Shown: positions 1-6,385, counted from the first letter of the stretch. The stretch: 9,242 nucleotides of DNA from an uncultured Prevotella sp. (GCA_900548195.1 URJQ01000114.1:1-9242), one strand, 5' to 3'. A program made the numbers and translations. Notes: generated by a model from the sequence alone, not told the origin.

Positions 1-1812
1 ACGACAGCTTATTGCCTATATTCCAATTATGGTGCCGCTTGTGACCAATTCGATCATTTATGGCAACTCATTCTGCTTGCAATCTTGTGTATTATCTTGT
101 TTACTCTTCTTTTTGCATTGGCTTGCATCATCTTTGGCGATTTGAGCTGGCAAGAGACAATGGCTTTGTACTTAGACCCAGGTTGCTTTGGTGGTCAAGA
201 AGGACATCATGATTTGTTTCGTCTCATTGTTGCGCTGATAGGTATGTTTACCCTAAATGCTTTGTTGGTGTCTGTATTTAGCAACATCTTAGATAATGTG
301 AGCGATAGTTGGACGAACGGTCATGCTCGTTACCGTCATAGAAATCACATCCTTATCATTGGATCGCATAGGCATTTGTTTGATATGTTGCAGGATATGT
401 CAGCCATAGGCGAAAAGGAGATAGTCATATTGACAGACCGTGACGTGGACGAACTGCGTAAGGAAATCGGACAGCTGGGACTATCTGCGAGTCAGTTTAA
501 CAAACTAACCATTTATCGTGGACGTCGTGTCAATCAAGGTGATCTAAAGGATACTTATCCTCATCTGGCAAGTGTAATATATGTATTAGGAGAAGATGGT
601 GAAGATAATCATGATTCACTTTCTGTCCGTTGCGTAAACATGCTCTATGAACTATGTCCGGCTAATGATATCTATATTCCTGCTTATGTGATGCTTACTG
701 ACGATGTCACTACAGAGGTGATGGCTCGCAGTGTGCGTAATGCAGAGCAGAAAGGTGCGCTATCCGTAGATTATATCAATCTGCACGATTATGAGGCAGA
801 GCAGTTTATGGCTTACGACAATAAAGCTGAATTTATGCCTTATATTACTAAGAAAGACGATACACATCTTGATGCTGTGATATTTGGAGCAAACTCTATG
901 ACGCGAGCTGTTGCCCACACATTGGCTCATTTGGCTCATTATCCTAATTTTCATGATGCTAAGCATCGTAGTAGGATAACTATTGTCTCTGAAGATATAA
1001 AGAAATGGGCAGATGACTTCATGGCTTCACATCGCGGATTGTTCAGACTTTCTAATTGGAGCTATACTGATGCTAATGGCATTACGGAGCAACATTGCCC
1101 AGACCTGCAGTATGGCGACTATTTGGATATAGACTGGCATTTCGTCTGTGGTACGTCCACAAGTGTAGATATACAGAGCTTGTTTGCTAAGAATGGCGTG
1201 AAGCGTATTGTGGTATGTGAGAATACAGACTCTGAGTCTATTCATACTGTGCTCCATCTACCTCTTGATCTGAAAGATGTCAAAGTCGCGGCCTATCAGA
1301 TGGGATGTGCAGAGATTCTGCATTGGGCTGACACTACTCGATTGTTTCATGATATTAGTGTATTTGGACCCGGTGCCGATATGCAGGATGTCTGGTTCCT
1401 TAATCGAGCAAAATATGGTAAGAATGTCAATTTCCTCTATGATAAAGCGTATAATAATCCGCTGGCTATAGATGCAGAAGAAGCGTGGCGTAAGATACCG
1501 GAGGCTCATAAGCTCTCCAGTATATATTGCGCCATGGCATTGAGCTTGCGCAGACGAAGTAGTCAGACAGCCACAGTGGTAGAGATGTGTGAGATGGAGC
1601 ATCGTCGCTGGATGATGTCATGCCTGCTGATGGGATACTTGCCTATGACTATCAACGAGTCTGCTGCAGTGCGTCAGGATAAAGTTCTCTTTAAACAATA
1701 CAAGAAGAATTATATTCATGCAGACATCACCCCTTACTCTCTCCTCAATGAAGAAGAGAAAGGGAAGGATCTTCTCCTCATTGAGAATGTTGATAAAATA
1801 CTCGACATATAA
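1..1812 (+). CDS. CASTOR/POLLUX-like ion channel with RCK-like domains and C-terminal RyR domain (5' partial)
   Basis: Probable inner-membrane cation channel gated by cytosolic ligand-binding domains. The frame is open from base 1 with no ATG before the first membrane helix, so the true start lies upstream. Numbering from the in-frame TTG at 85: a hydrophobic helix precedes residue 18; a pore-loop segment (WQETMALYLDPGCFGG, residues 22-37, with the DPG filter-like motif of this channel group) is followed by a second helix at about 44-69. A first Rossmann/RCK-like domain begins at HILIIGSHRH (88-97), and a second at DAVIFGANSM (264-273). The C-terminus carries an RyR domain: EMCEMEHRRWMMSCLLMGY (500-518), then a HADITPYSLLNEEEKGKD segment. 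The glycine-rich loop of the first RCK domain is degenerate. Ion selectivity and ligand cannot be read from sequence. The next gene follows after 28 bp on the same strand, suggesting an operon. The domain assignment is by motif recognition; the family is fairly sure, the substrate unknown. Confidence 0.82.
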   Translation, partial: TTAYCLYSNYGAACDQFDHLWQLILLAILCIILFTLLFALACIIFGDLSWQETMALYLDPGCFGGQEGHHDLFRLIVALIGMFTLNALLVSVFSNILDNVSDSWTNGHARYRHRNHILIIGSHRHLFDMLQDMSAIGEKEIVILTDRDVDELRKEIGQLGLSASQFNKLTIYRGRRVNQGDLKDTYPHLASVIYVLGEDGEDNHDSLSVRCVNMLYELCPANDIYIPAYVMLTDDVTTEVMARSVRNAEQKGALSVDYINLHDYEAEQFMAYDNKAEFMPYITKKDDTHLDAVIFGANSMTRAVAHTLAHLAHYPNFHDAKHRSRITIVSEDIKKWADDFMASHRGLFRLSNWSYTDANGITEQHCPDLQYGDYLDIDWHFVCGTSTSVDIQSLFAKNGVKRIVVCENTDSESIHTVLHLPLDLKDVKVAAYQMGCAEILHWADTTRLFHDISVFGPGADMQDVWFLNRAKYGKNVNFLYDKAYNNPLAIDAEEAWRKIPEAHKLSSIYCAMALSLRRRSSQTATVVEMCEMEHRRWMMSCLLMGYLPMTINESAAVRQDKVLFKQYKKNYIHADITPYSLLNEEEKGKDLLLIENVDKILDI

Positions 1813-1834
1813 AACTAAACGACTAAACAACTAA
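1811..1834 (+). repeat. Three tandem octamers (ACAACTAA family) between channel and transglutaminase genes
   Basis: Three consecutive 8-nt units, aaaactaa, acgactaa and acaactaa, begin inside the TAA stop of the channel gene and run to 7 bases before the ATG at 1841. Together with atcaca they fill the whole intergenic gap. There is no purine-rich Shine-Dalgarno sequence, so this A-rich, G-poor tract is the translation-initiation region of the next gene. The same octamer recurs behind that gene at 4475-4530 (opposite orientation) and 4564-4611 (same orientation). The function is unknown; an unstructured leader favouring ribosome access is one possibility. Confidence 0.75.
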
Positions 1835-1840
1835 ATCACA

Positions 1841-4474
1841 ATGAAATACCCTTTCCTACCAGCATTGATAATGCTCTGCTCCTCACCAGTTACCTCCTTC
1901 GCTCACCATCCGGAGCAAGTTGTAGAGATAAAGGACAATAGCACTACGCAAGAAGACGCTATAATGAAACTCAGAAGGGAGAAAATGGCTAAACTGAAAA
2001 GGCTTTCCACTAAAGAGCGAGAAGCTATCGACTTCCTGTATAAATATATGCCTCTGGCTGACGTTACCGACTACCAACCGCAGTTCTTCCTCGATAATGT
2101 CAGAATGAGCATGAAGGCACAGAAGGAGATGACATGGGGAAAGAATGTTCCAGAACTGCTGTTCCGACATTTCGTGTTGCCTATACGTGTAAATAATGAG
2201 AATCTCGACAATTCTCGCACTGTATTCTACAACGAACTGAAAGAGAGAATCAAGGGGCTCTCCATGAAGGACGCAATACTGGAAGTAAACCATTGGTGTC
2301 ATGAGAAAGTGACCTACCGTCCTTCCGACGCAAGAACTTCTGCGCCTCTCGCCACGGTGAAGTCCGCTTTCGGCAGATGTGGCGAGCAGAGCACATTTAT
2401 GGTGGCTGCGCTCCGCTCGGTTGGCATACCTGCCCGACAGGTCTATACCCCTCGTTGGGCACACACAGATGATAATCACGCGTGGGTGGAGGCATGGGCT
2501 GACGGCACTTGGTATTTCCTTGGCGCTTGCGAGCCAGAGCCTGTGCTCAATCTTGGATGGTTTAATGCTCCTGCCTCACGAGCACTACTGATGCACACCA
2601 AGGCATTCGGTGATTATCGTGGTCCAGAGGAAGTACTGCTGAGAACTTCCAATTACACCGAGATAAATCTCATAGGCAACTATGGAGAGACTGCCCGCAT
2701 CGACTTCGCCGTCGTGGATTCTGACGGCAAACCAGTGAAAGGGGCGAAAGTGGATTTCAAGATTTATAATTATGCTGAATTCTGCTCTGTAGTGACAAAA
2801 TACACTGATGCCACAGGTAAGACATTCCTCACAGCCGGCAAAGGCGATATGATGGCATGGGCTTCTTATGATGGTATGTATGGATTCAAGAAGGTATCGT
2901 TTGGCAAAGACAGCGACGTGACTATCCGTCTCGACCATAAGGCTTCCGTGGCTCAGGGTAATGCTGTGGTCTATCGCGACTCCTTCGATATAGTGCCTCC
3001 ACCGGAAAAGCCTAATCTGCCTTTCGTCTCCAAGCAACAGCGAGAGGAGAATAATGCTCGCTTCGCTAAGGAAGACTCTATCCGTCACGCTTATCTCGCC
3101 ACATTCTATGACATGGAGAGAGCCAGACAGGTGGTCAGGGACAATGGTCTTGACGGCTACATGGATGCCTTGACAGAGAGTATCGCCCAAATAATAGTAA
3201 AGGCGCAAGGCAATCACGAGGTCATCATTCAGTTTCTCGTCAATCATAAAGACAACCTGATGCGTGCTGTCAGTCTACTTTCTACCCTAAGCGACAAGGA
3301 CTTACGCGATATGCCGATGGAGATACTGGAAGATAGTTTCCTGGCAGACAGTAGTCAGTTGTGCCCACGTGTAGAGAATGAGATGATTATCCATCCTTTC
3401 AAGCGTTATTTCGAGAAAGCATTCAGCCAAAGTGAGGCAGACGCCTTCCGTCGTGATCCTGCCAAGCTGGTGACTTGGGTGAAGCAGAATATCCGTCTCA
3501 ATCCTGACAGCAAGGCGCTGATGATAGCCCAGACACCAGTGGGAGTATGGGAGAGCAGACTGACTGATTATCGCTCTCGCAAGATATTCTTCGTCGATGT
3601 GGCACGCAGTCTCGGCATCGAGGCTCGTGTGGATGCAGTGACGCAGAAGGCACAGTATAGAGAGCGTGGGCAATGGGTGGATATCGACTTCGACGGCTCG
3701 GTGCAGAGAGTGGCAGAGAAGGGTAAGCTATTACTTCGTTATCATGGCAACGGCATCATCGATGACCCGAAATACTACAGTCATTTCTCCATCTCACGCA
3801 TCCGTGAGGATGGTTCCACCTCTCTGTTGGAATATCCTGCGGAAGGCATCACTTGGGGCAACACCTTCAAGGACGGCATCGACCTCGACGTGGGGCAGTA
3901 TGCTCTGGTCAGTGGCACGCGTTTGGCAAATGGTGGAGTAATGTCGGCTATGCAGGTGTTCAATGTGGCAAAGGGAAAGCCAACGGAGGTGGAAATGCAA
4001 CTTCGCACTTCTCCTACTGCCGTCGCTGTGATTGGCAATTTCAATGCAGAGTCGAAGTTTTATAAGTTGGATGGCACGGAAGTCTCTCTTCTCTCGCAGA
4101 CAGGACGCGGATATTTCGTCACCGGACTCATAGGAGTGGGTCAGGAGCCTACCAATCATGCTTTGAAGGATATAGCCAAGGCAGCGGCAGCCTTCGACAA
4201 ATGGGGACGTCCGTTTGTTATACTCTTCGAGGACGAGGCAGCGGCGAAGAAGTTTGACAAAGCAGAATTCCCGAGTCTGCCAAAGAATATCATCTACGGC
4301 ATCGACAAGGGCGGCGCCATCCGCAAGCAGATAGCAGAGGGCATGAAACTCTCTCATCCAGACCTTTCGCCTATCTTCATCATCTCCGACACCTTCAATC
4401 GTGTAATCCATATCTCACAGGGCTACACCATCGGACTTGGAGAACAGATGGAGATGGTGATTCGTAATTCGTAA
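1841..4474 (+). CDS. Secreted transglutaminase-like protein, multidomain, with a second degenerate transglutaminase copy
   Basis: Large exported protein (877 aa) with a papain-fold transglutaminase-like domain. An N-terminal signal peptide (about residues 1-21, cleavage probably after TSFA) sends it to the periplasm or surface; no lipobox is seen. The core domain holds the nucleophile motif GRCGEQS (C180) and the histidine motif DDNHAWVEAW (H213). The third triad position falls in GACEPEP (about 228-234), where the usual Asp is not obvious. A beta-sandwich-like segment follows (about 285-365, 'VDSDGKPVKGAKVDFKIYN'). A second copy around 555-615 (DYRSRKIFFVDVARSLGIEAR) aligns with the first without gaps but has Y577 where C180 stands, so it is probably inactive. 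The C-terminus (about 727-877, ending ISQGYTIGLGEQ) resembles a thioredoxin-like fold without a CxxC motif. The ATG at 1841 is chosen because the signal peptide follows it directly. Whether the enzyme cross-links, deamidates or hydrolyses peptides is unknown. Confidence 0.85.
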   Translation: MKYPFLPALIMLCSSPVTSFAHHPEQVVEIKDNSTTQEDAIMKLRREKMAKLKRLSTKEREAIDFLYKYMPLADVTDYQPQFFLDNVRMSMKAQKEMTWGKNVPELLFRHFVLPIRVNNENLDNSRTVFYNELKERIKGLSMKDAILEVNHWCHEKVTYRPSDARTSAPLATVKSAFGRCGEQSTFMVAALRSVGIPARQVYTPRWAHTDDNHAWVEAWADGTWYFLGACEPEPVLNLGWFNAPASRALLMHTKAFGDYRGPEEVLLRTSNYTEINLIGNYGETARIDFAVVDSDGKPVKGAKVDFKIYNYAEFCSVVTKYTDATGKTFLTAGKGDMMAWASYDGMYGFKKVSFGKDSDVTIRLDHKASVAQGNAVVYRDSFDIVPPPEKPNLPFVSKQQREENNARFAKEDSIRHAYLATFYDMERARQVVRDNGLDGYMDALTESIAQIIVKAQGNHEVIIQFLVNHKDNLMRAVSLLSTLSDKDLRDMPMEILEDSFLADSSQLCPRVENEMIIHPFKRYFEKAFSQSEADAFRRDPAKLVTWVKQNIRLNPDSKALMIAQTPVGVWESRLTDYRSRKIFFVDVARSLGIEARVDAVTQKAQYRERGQWVDIDFDGSVQRVAEKGKLLLRYHGNGIIDDPKYYSHFSISRIREDGSTSLLEYPAEGITWGNTFKDGIDLDVGQYALVSGTRLANGGVMSAMQVFNVAKGKPTEVEMQLRTSPTAVAVIGNFNAESKFYKLDGTEVSLLSQTGRGYFVTGLIGVGQEPTNHALKDIAKAAAAFDKWGRPFVILFEDEAAAKKFDKAEFPSLPKNIIYGIDKGGAIRKQIAEGMKLSHPDLSPIFIISDTFNRVIHISQGYTIGLGEQMEMVIRNS

Positions 4475-4530
4475 GGTTTGGTTGGTTAGTTAGTTGTTTG
4501 GTGGTTTGGTGGTTTAGTTGTTTGGTTGTA
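4475..4530 (-). repeat. Seven tandem octamers directly after the transglutaminase stop codon
   Basis: Directly after the TAA at 4472-4474, 56 bases divide into seven 8-nt units: ggtttggt, tggttagt, tagttgtt, tggtggtt, tggtggtt, tagttgtt, tggttgta. Units 4 and 5 are identical, as are units 3 and 6. Read on the minus strand these are variants of AACAACTA/AACCACCA, the same family as at 1811-1834. The last 27 bases pair perfectly with 4564-4590. Confidence 0.85.
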
Positions 4531-4590
4531 TGTAGAATACGCCTACACCTTGACTAACAACAATACAACCAAACAACTAAACCACCAAAC
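4504..4590. terminator. Perfect 27-bp inverted repeat downstream of the transglutaminase gene, possible terminator or mRNA 3' stem
   Basis: Bases 4504-4530 and 4564-4590 are exact reverse complements (27 of 27), separated by a 33-nt spacer. The spacer itself contains a short stem, tgtag (4531-4535) with ctaca (4543-4547). In RNA this would be a very stable hairpin 30 nt behind the stop codon. It sits between two convergent transcription units and could end or protect transcripts from both sides. It is not a textbook Rho-independent terminator, because no U-tract follows. The arms consist of octamer repeats, so the structure may have arisen from an inverted duplication. The palindrome is certain; the terminator role is inferred. 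Confidence 0.5.
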
Positions 4591-4611
4591 AACAATACAA
4601 CTAAACAACAA
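4564..4611 (+). repeat. Six tandem octamers in the direct orientation, second arm of the inverted array
   Basis: Bases 4564-4611 divide exactly into six units: tacaacca, aacaacta, aaccacca, aacaacaa, tacaacta, aacaacaa. The first three are the reverse complement of the last three units at 4507-4530. The orientation matches the array at 1811-1834. The units differ by one or two substitutions at fixed positions, so this is a degenerate tandem repeat rather than random A/C-rich DNA. Confidence 0.85.
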
Positions 4612-4795
4612 GAATTATCCATGAAACAATTAGTGGGCAATTCATGTGAATTCATGTAGCAGCAAAGCGAATAATAATAAAGCCAATTGCCATAACATGA
4701 TTTCCCATAAATCACCCACGAATTAAGTAATGAATTCTTATTTCTTTCCTAATCAATGAGATAGATATCCTATAATCCATAGATAGAAGCGACCA
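4612..4795. other. Rest of the convergent intergenic region, with a 10-bp tandem repeat
   Basis: This is the remainder of the 321-bp gap between the convergent genes. It contains a 10-bp near-perfect tandem repeat, aattcatgtg (4639-4648) and aattcatgta (4649-4658). A short inverted pair, ggcaatt (4636-4642) and aattgcc (4685-4691), flanks it. A weak 6-bp AT-rich stem is present (tgattt 4698-4703 with aaatca 4709-4714). I see no credible ORF, promoter or U-tailed terminator here. The only ATG reading frame at its start (4621) closes after 12 codons. Confidence 0.5.
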
Positions 4796-4981
4796 TTACC
4801 AGTCCCATTCCATATCATTATCGTCATCATCAGCGAAACTGCCGTATTTACCAAGCTGGTCGCGATTTCCCATACAGTTGTATACTGATTGAGAGTCACC
4901 GCCAGAACCTGCGAGTACCAGCGAATCTGTAGCGATAGACACAATAATCAAGTTCGGAGTGATATAATTCTTCTTTTTCAT
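4796..4981 (-). CDS. Small 61-residue peptide with acidic, Trp-containing tail
   Basis: The peptide begins MKKKNYITPNLIIVSIATDS, a layout I know from many short Bacteroidales ORFs whose function is mostly unassigned. A basic N-terminus leads into a hydrophobic stretch (about residues 11-24) ending in SLVLAGSGG (20-28). The rest is polar, with one Cys (C36) and a strongly acidic end, DDDDNDMEWDW. The GSGG could be a double-glycine leader cleavage site, leaving about 33 residues, but no C39 peptidase transporter or modifying enzyme is visible in the window. The ATG is 11 bp behind the stop of the secreted-protein gene upstream and is embedded in the second copy of a 15-bp tandem repeat, so the two are probably co-transcribed. 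A longer overlapping frame on the same strand (4753-4944) starts inside this gene and shows no recognisable family. I regard this ORF as real; its role is unknown. Confidence 0.68.
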   Translation of the reverse strand: MKKKNYITPNLIIVSIATDSLVLAGSGGDSQSVYNCMGNRDQLGKYGSFADDDDNDMEWDW

Positions 4982-5009
4982 TTCAAGTATTTTTATTTCA
5001 AGTATTTTT
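4980..5009 (-). repeat. Exact 15-bp tandem duplication spanning stop and start codons
   Basis: Two exact copies of AAAAATACTTGAAAT (minus strand) lie head to tail at 5009-4995 and 4994-4980. The first copy encodes the end of the secreted protein (YLK) and gives the T of its TAA stop. The second copy, shifted into the spacer, ends in the AT of the ATG of the 61-residue peptide. The base after each copy decides the outcome: A gives a stop, G gives a start. The translation-initiation region of the small gene is therefore a duplicate of the upstream gene's last codons. Confidence 0.85.
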
Positions 5010-6216
5010 TGCCGTTGATAATATAAAAACCGTGAGAAGGGTTTACAGTCCTTCTGCCTGATAAGTCGTATATTGCGGAAGCCATCTTACTGTCTGTCTT
5101 AACCGACGTAATGCCAGTGGCGCATTCCCCTTCTGGATTGAGAACGAAAGAAGTTACCTTACCGTTTGCAGACTTTTCGATAGCGAGATAAGCCCTGTGA
5201 GCCTTGTTAGTGAAAGCCACACCGTCAGCAGTTCCCCAGTAGAATCCCACGTTCTCCCCGTTATTATCCAGTGAGAGCATGTAGTATTGTTTGGTGTCGT
5301 CATTTCCAATGACTTTCGCGTAATTAGTCCCTTGGAGCACATTTTCGTATTTATCTTTTGAAGTTGGTTTCAAGAGAGCAATGGAGTAGTTTCCTGGCTT
5401 ACCTTTCACTACCACCGCACAATTAGCAGGAATAATATCATCAGCATTAAACTGATGAGTAGAAACCAGTTTCGTAACGTCTCCATCCTGCTTAATGCCG
5501 TATGTGTATGCTGTCAGACCTTCTGGCAGTTTTGCATCGTTGCTAATGTAATAGAAAGTCGAGTAGCCAGTCTTTCCTATTTTTATTGCGTGAGAGACTT
5601 TTCGGTAAAGGTTGATGTCGGGGCTGGTCGTAGTGAATTTAGCAATTTTGAGTGCCTTAATTTGTGTATCGAAAGCTATTTTAAAATCATTATTATGATT
5701 TTTATTATAATTATGATTATAAAAATTATTATAAAAACGAATACGGTTATTCTTTAGGGGAGGGGTAACAGCATTTAAGTACCACAAACTATTTGTGCCC
5801 AGAAATTCAATTTTACTATTGGAAACATTAGTTAAATAGCGTCCATTATTTAGTATTGAAAATTTGCGCTCTGTTTCAGTTTTTTGAAATAAAAACCTAT
5901 ATTCCAATCCAGATATCTCTTTTGAATAGGAACTTTCATCCAACACAATTTTTGCAGGCGGTGCGTCTGTAGTCACTTTAGTATGGAGTTTTCCTTTTAT
6001 TACCCCATTGTTTAGATTGTCAGAAGACATTAGGTAAAGACTTCCACCACTTTTTTCTGATAAATAACCCGCAATCAGATAAATTCCATCTTGAGGAACT
6101 TGTGAGTAGCCTGTTACCAATTCGTAAGTGCTACCAAATACATCCTCATTGCTCTGAGCATAGCCAGAAGCAAAAAGAATGAAAGTCATAAGGATAGTAA
6201 GAGTTGTTTTTTTCAT
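4993..6216 (-). CDS. Secreted surface-type protein with C-terminal sorting-like tail
   Basis: Exported protein of 407 residues from the ATG at 6216. This start is preferred over the in-frame TTG at 6246 because a clean signal peptide (MKKTTLTILMTFILFASGYA) follows it directly, with cleavage likely before QSNED. No enzymatic motif is recognised. The middle has a low-complexity Asn/His/Tyr stretch (residues 161-178). The second half contains segments common in Bacteroidales extracellular proteins: GKTGYSTFYYISNDAKLPEGLTAYTY, split by the window of a beta-rich fold, and DDIIPANCAVVVKGKPGNYSI. The last 28 residues (IYDLSGRR...GFYIINGKKYLK) match the common Prevotella tail that resembles type IX secretion C-terminal domains. 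Expected location: periplasm, outer membrane or surface. It heads a two-gene unit with the 61-residue peptide. It is visibly richer in A/T than the neighbouring transglutaminase and mnmE genes, which may mean faster evolution or acquisition. Confidence 0.8.
   Translation of the reverse strand: MKKTTLTILMTFILFASGYAQSNEDVFGSTYELVTGYSQVPQDGIYLIAGYLSEKSGGSLYLMSSDNLNNGVIKGKLHTKVTTDAPPAKIVLDESSYSKEISGLEYRFLFQKTETERKFSILNNGRYLTNVSNSKIEFLGTNSLWYLNAVTPPLKNNRIRFYNNFYNHNYNKNHNNDFKIAFDTQIKALKIAKFTTTSPDINLYRKVSHAIKIGKTGYSTFYYISNDAKLPEGLTAYTYGIKQDGDVTKLVSTHQFNADDIIPANCAVVVKGKPGNYSIALLKPTSKDKYENVLQGTNYAKVIGNDDTKQYYMLSLDNNGENVGFYWGTADGVAFTNKAHRAYLAIEKSANGKVTSFVLNPEGECATGITSVKTDSKMASAIYDLSGRRTVNPSHGFYIINGKKYLK
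5683..5736 (-). repeat. AT-rich low-complexity tract encoding an Asn/His/Tyr-rich stretch
   Basis: Inside the secreted-protein gene, codons 161-178 read FYNNFYNHNYNKNHNNDF. The DNA is almost only A and T, built from imperfect repeats of ttttataataat and aatcataat type. It stays in frame. Such a tract is prone to slippage, and indels in multiples of three would change loop length without breaking the protein. Confidence 0.7.
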
Positions 6217-6244
6217 ATTATTACATTTAATATTTACTTTTCGC

Positions 6245-6256
6245 AATAGTACTATT
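6245..6256. promoter_or_regulatory. 12-bp perfect palindrome in the leader of the secreted-protein gene
   Basis: AATAGTACTATT reads identically on both strands and lies 29 bases upstream of the ATG at 6216, inside the predicted transcript. It could be an operator for a dimeric regulator or a chance palindrome in AT-rich DNA. Nothing identifies a regulator. Confidence 0.3.
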
Positions 6257-6267
6257 TTTATATTTTA

Positions 6268-6289
6268 TAAGCAACCGTTTTGTTGCTTA
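6268..6289 (-). promoter_or_regulatory. 8-bp hairpin in the 5' leader of the secreted-protein gene
   Basis: TAAGCAAC (6268-6275) and GTTGCTTA (6282-6289) are exact complements around a 6-nt loop. The hairpin lies midway between the predicted promoter (6365-6372) and the ATG at 6216. On the minus strand, the transcribed direction, an A/U-rich but not U-only sequence follows, so it does not look like an attenuator terminator. On the plus strand ggttttt follows, but no plus-strand gene lies upstream. It does not match any riboswitch I know. Confidence 0.35.
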
Positions 6290-6364
6290 GGTTTTTGCTA
6301 TATCTATTTTTTTACTTACCATAGTGTAGCAATAATAGGCACAGTAGAACTCTGAATTATAGGG

Positions 6365-6372
6365 CAAAATTA
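6365..6372 (-). promoter_or_regulatory. Bacteroidetes-type -7 element for the secreted protein/small peptide unit
   Basis: The minus strand reads TAATTTTGCCC, matching the Bacteroidetes primary sigma factor -7 consensus TAnnTTTG. Transcription would begin near 6358, giving a leader of about 140 nt before the ATG at 6216. No clear TTTG is found 19-23 bp upstream, so the promoter is only half supported. The gene-free region 6217-6527 otherwise holds the leader palindrome and hairpin and one weak terminator-like stem. Confidence 0.5.
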
Positions 6373-6385
6373 CAAATAAAATCTG

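Noticed and set aside
1..143. Alternative frame at the window start suggesting a frameshift in the channel gene
   Set aside because: The second frame is also open to about 140, but only the frame joined to the pore gives a continuous hydrophobic helix; no frameshift is needed to explain the sequence.
1883..3247. Long minus-strand open frames opposite the transglutaminase gene
   Set aside because: They are antisense shadows of a gene with clear domains and a signal peptide on the plus strand; their translations resemble no family.
4475..4611. CRISPR-like array
   Set aside because: The repeat unit is 8 nt, contiguous and without spacers, so it is a degenerate tandem repeat with an inverted half.
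4753..4944. 63-codon minus-strand frame overlapping the small peptide
   Set aside because: It overlaps the 61-residue ORF in another frame and lacks its typical MKKK...P...I start and its coupling to the upstream stop.
5455..5757. Plus-strand open frame of 100 codons
   Set aside because: It is antisense to the secreted-protein gene; its Ile/Lys-rich end is only the AT-rich tract read backwards.
6217..6246. TTG start at 6246 for the secreted protein
   Set aside because: It would put ten polar residues before a clean signal peptide that starts at the ATG at 6216.
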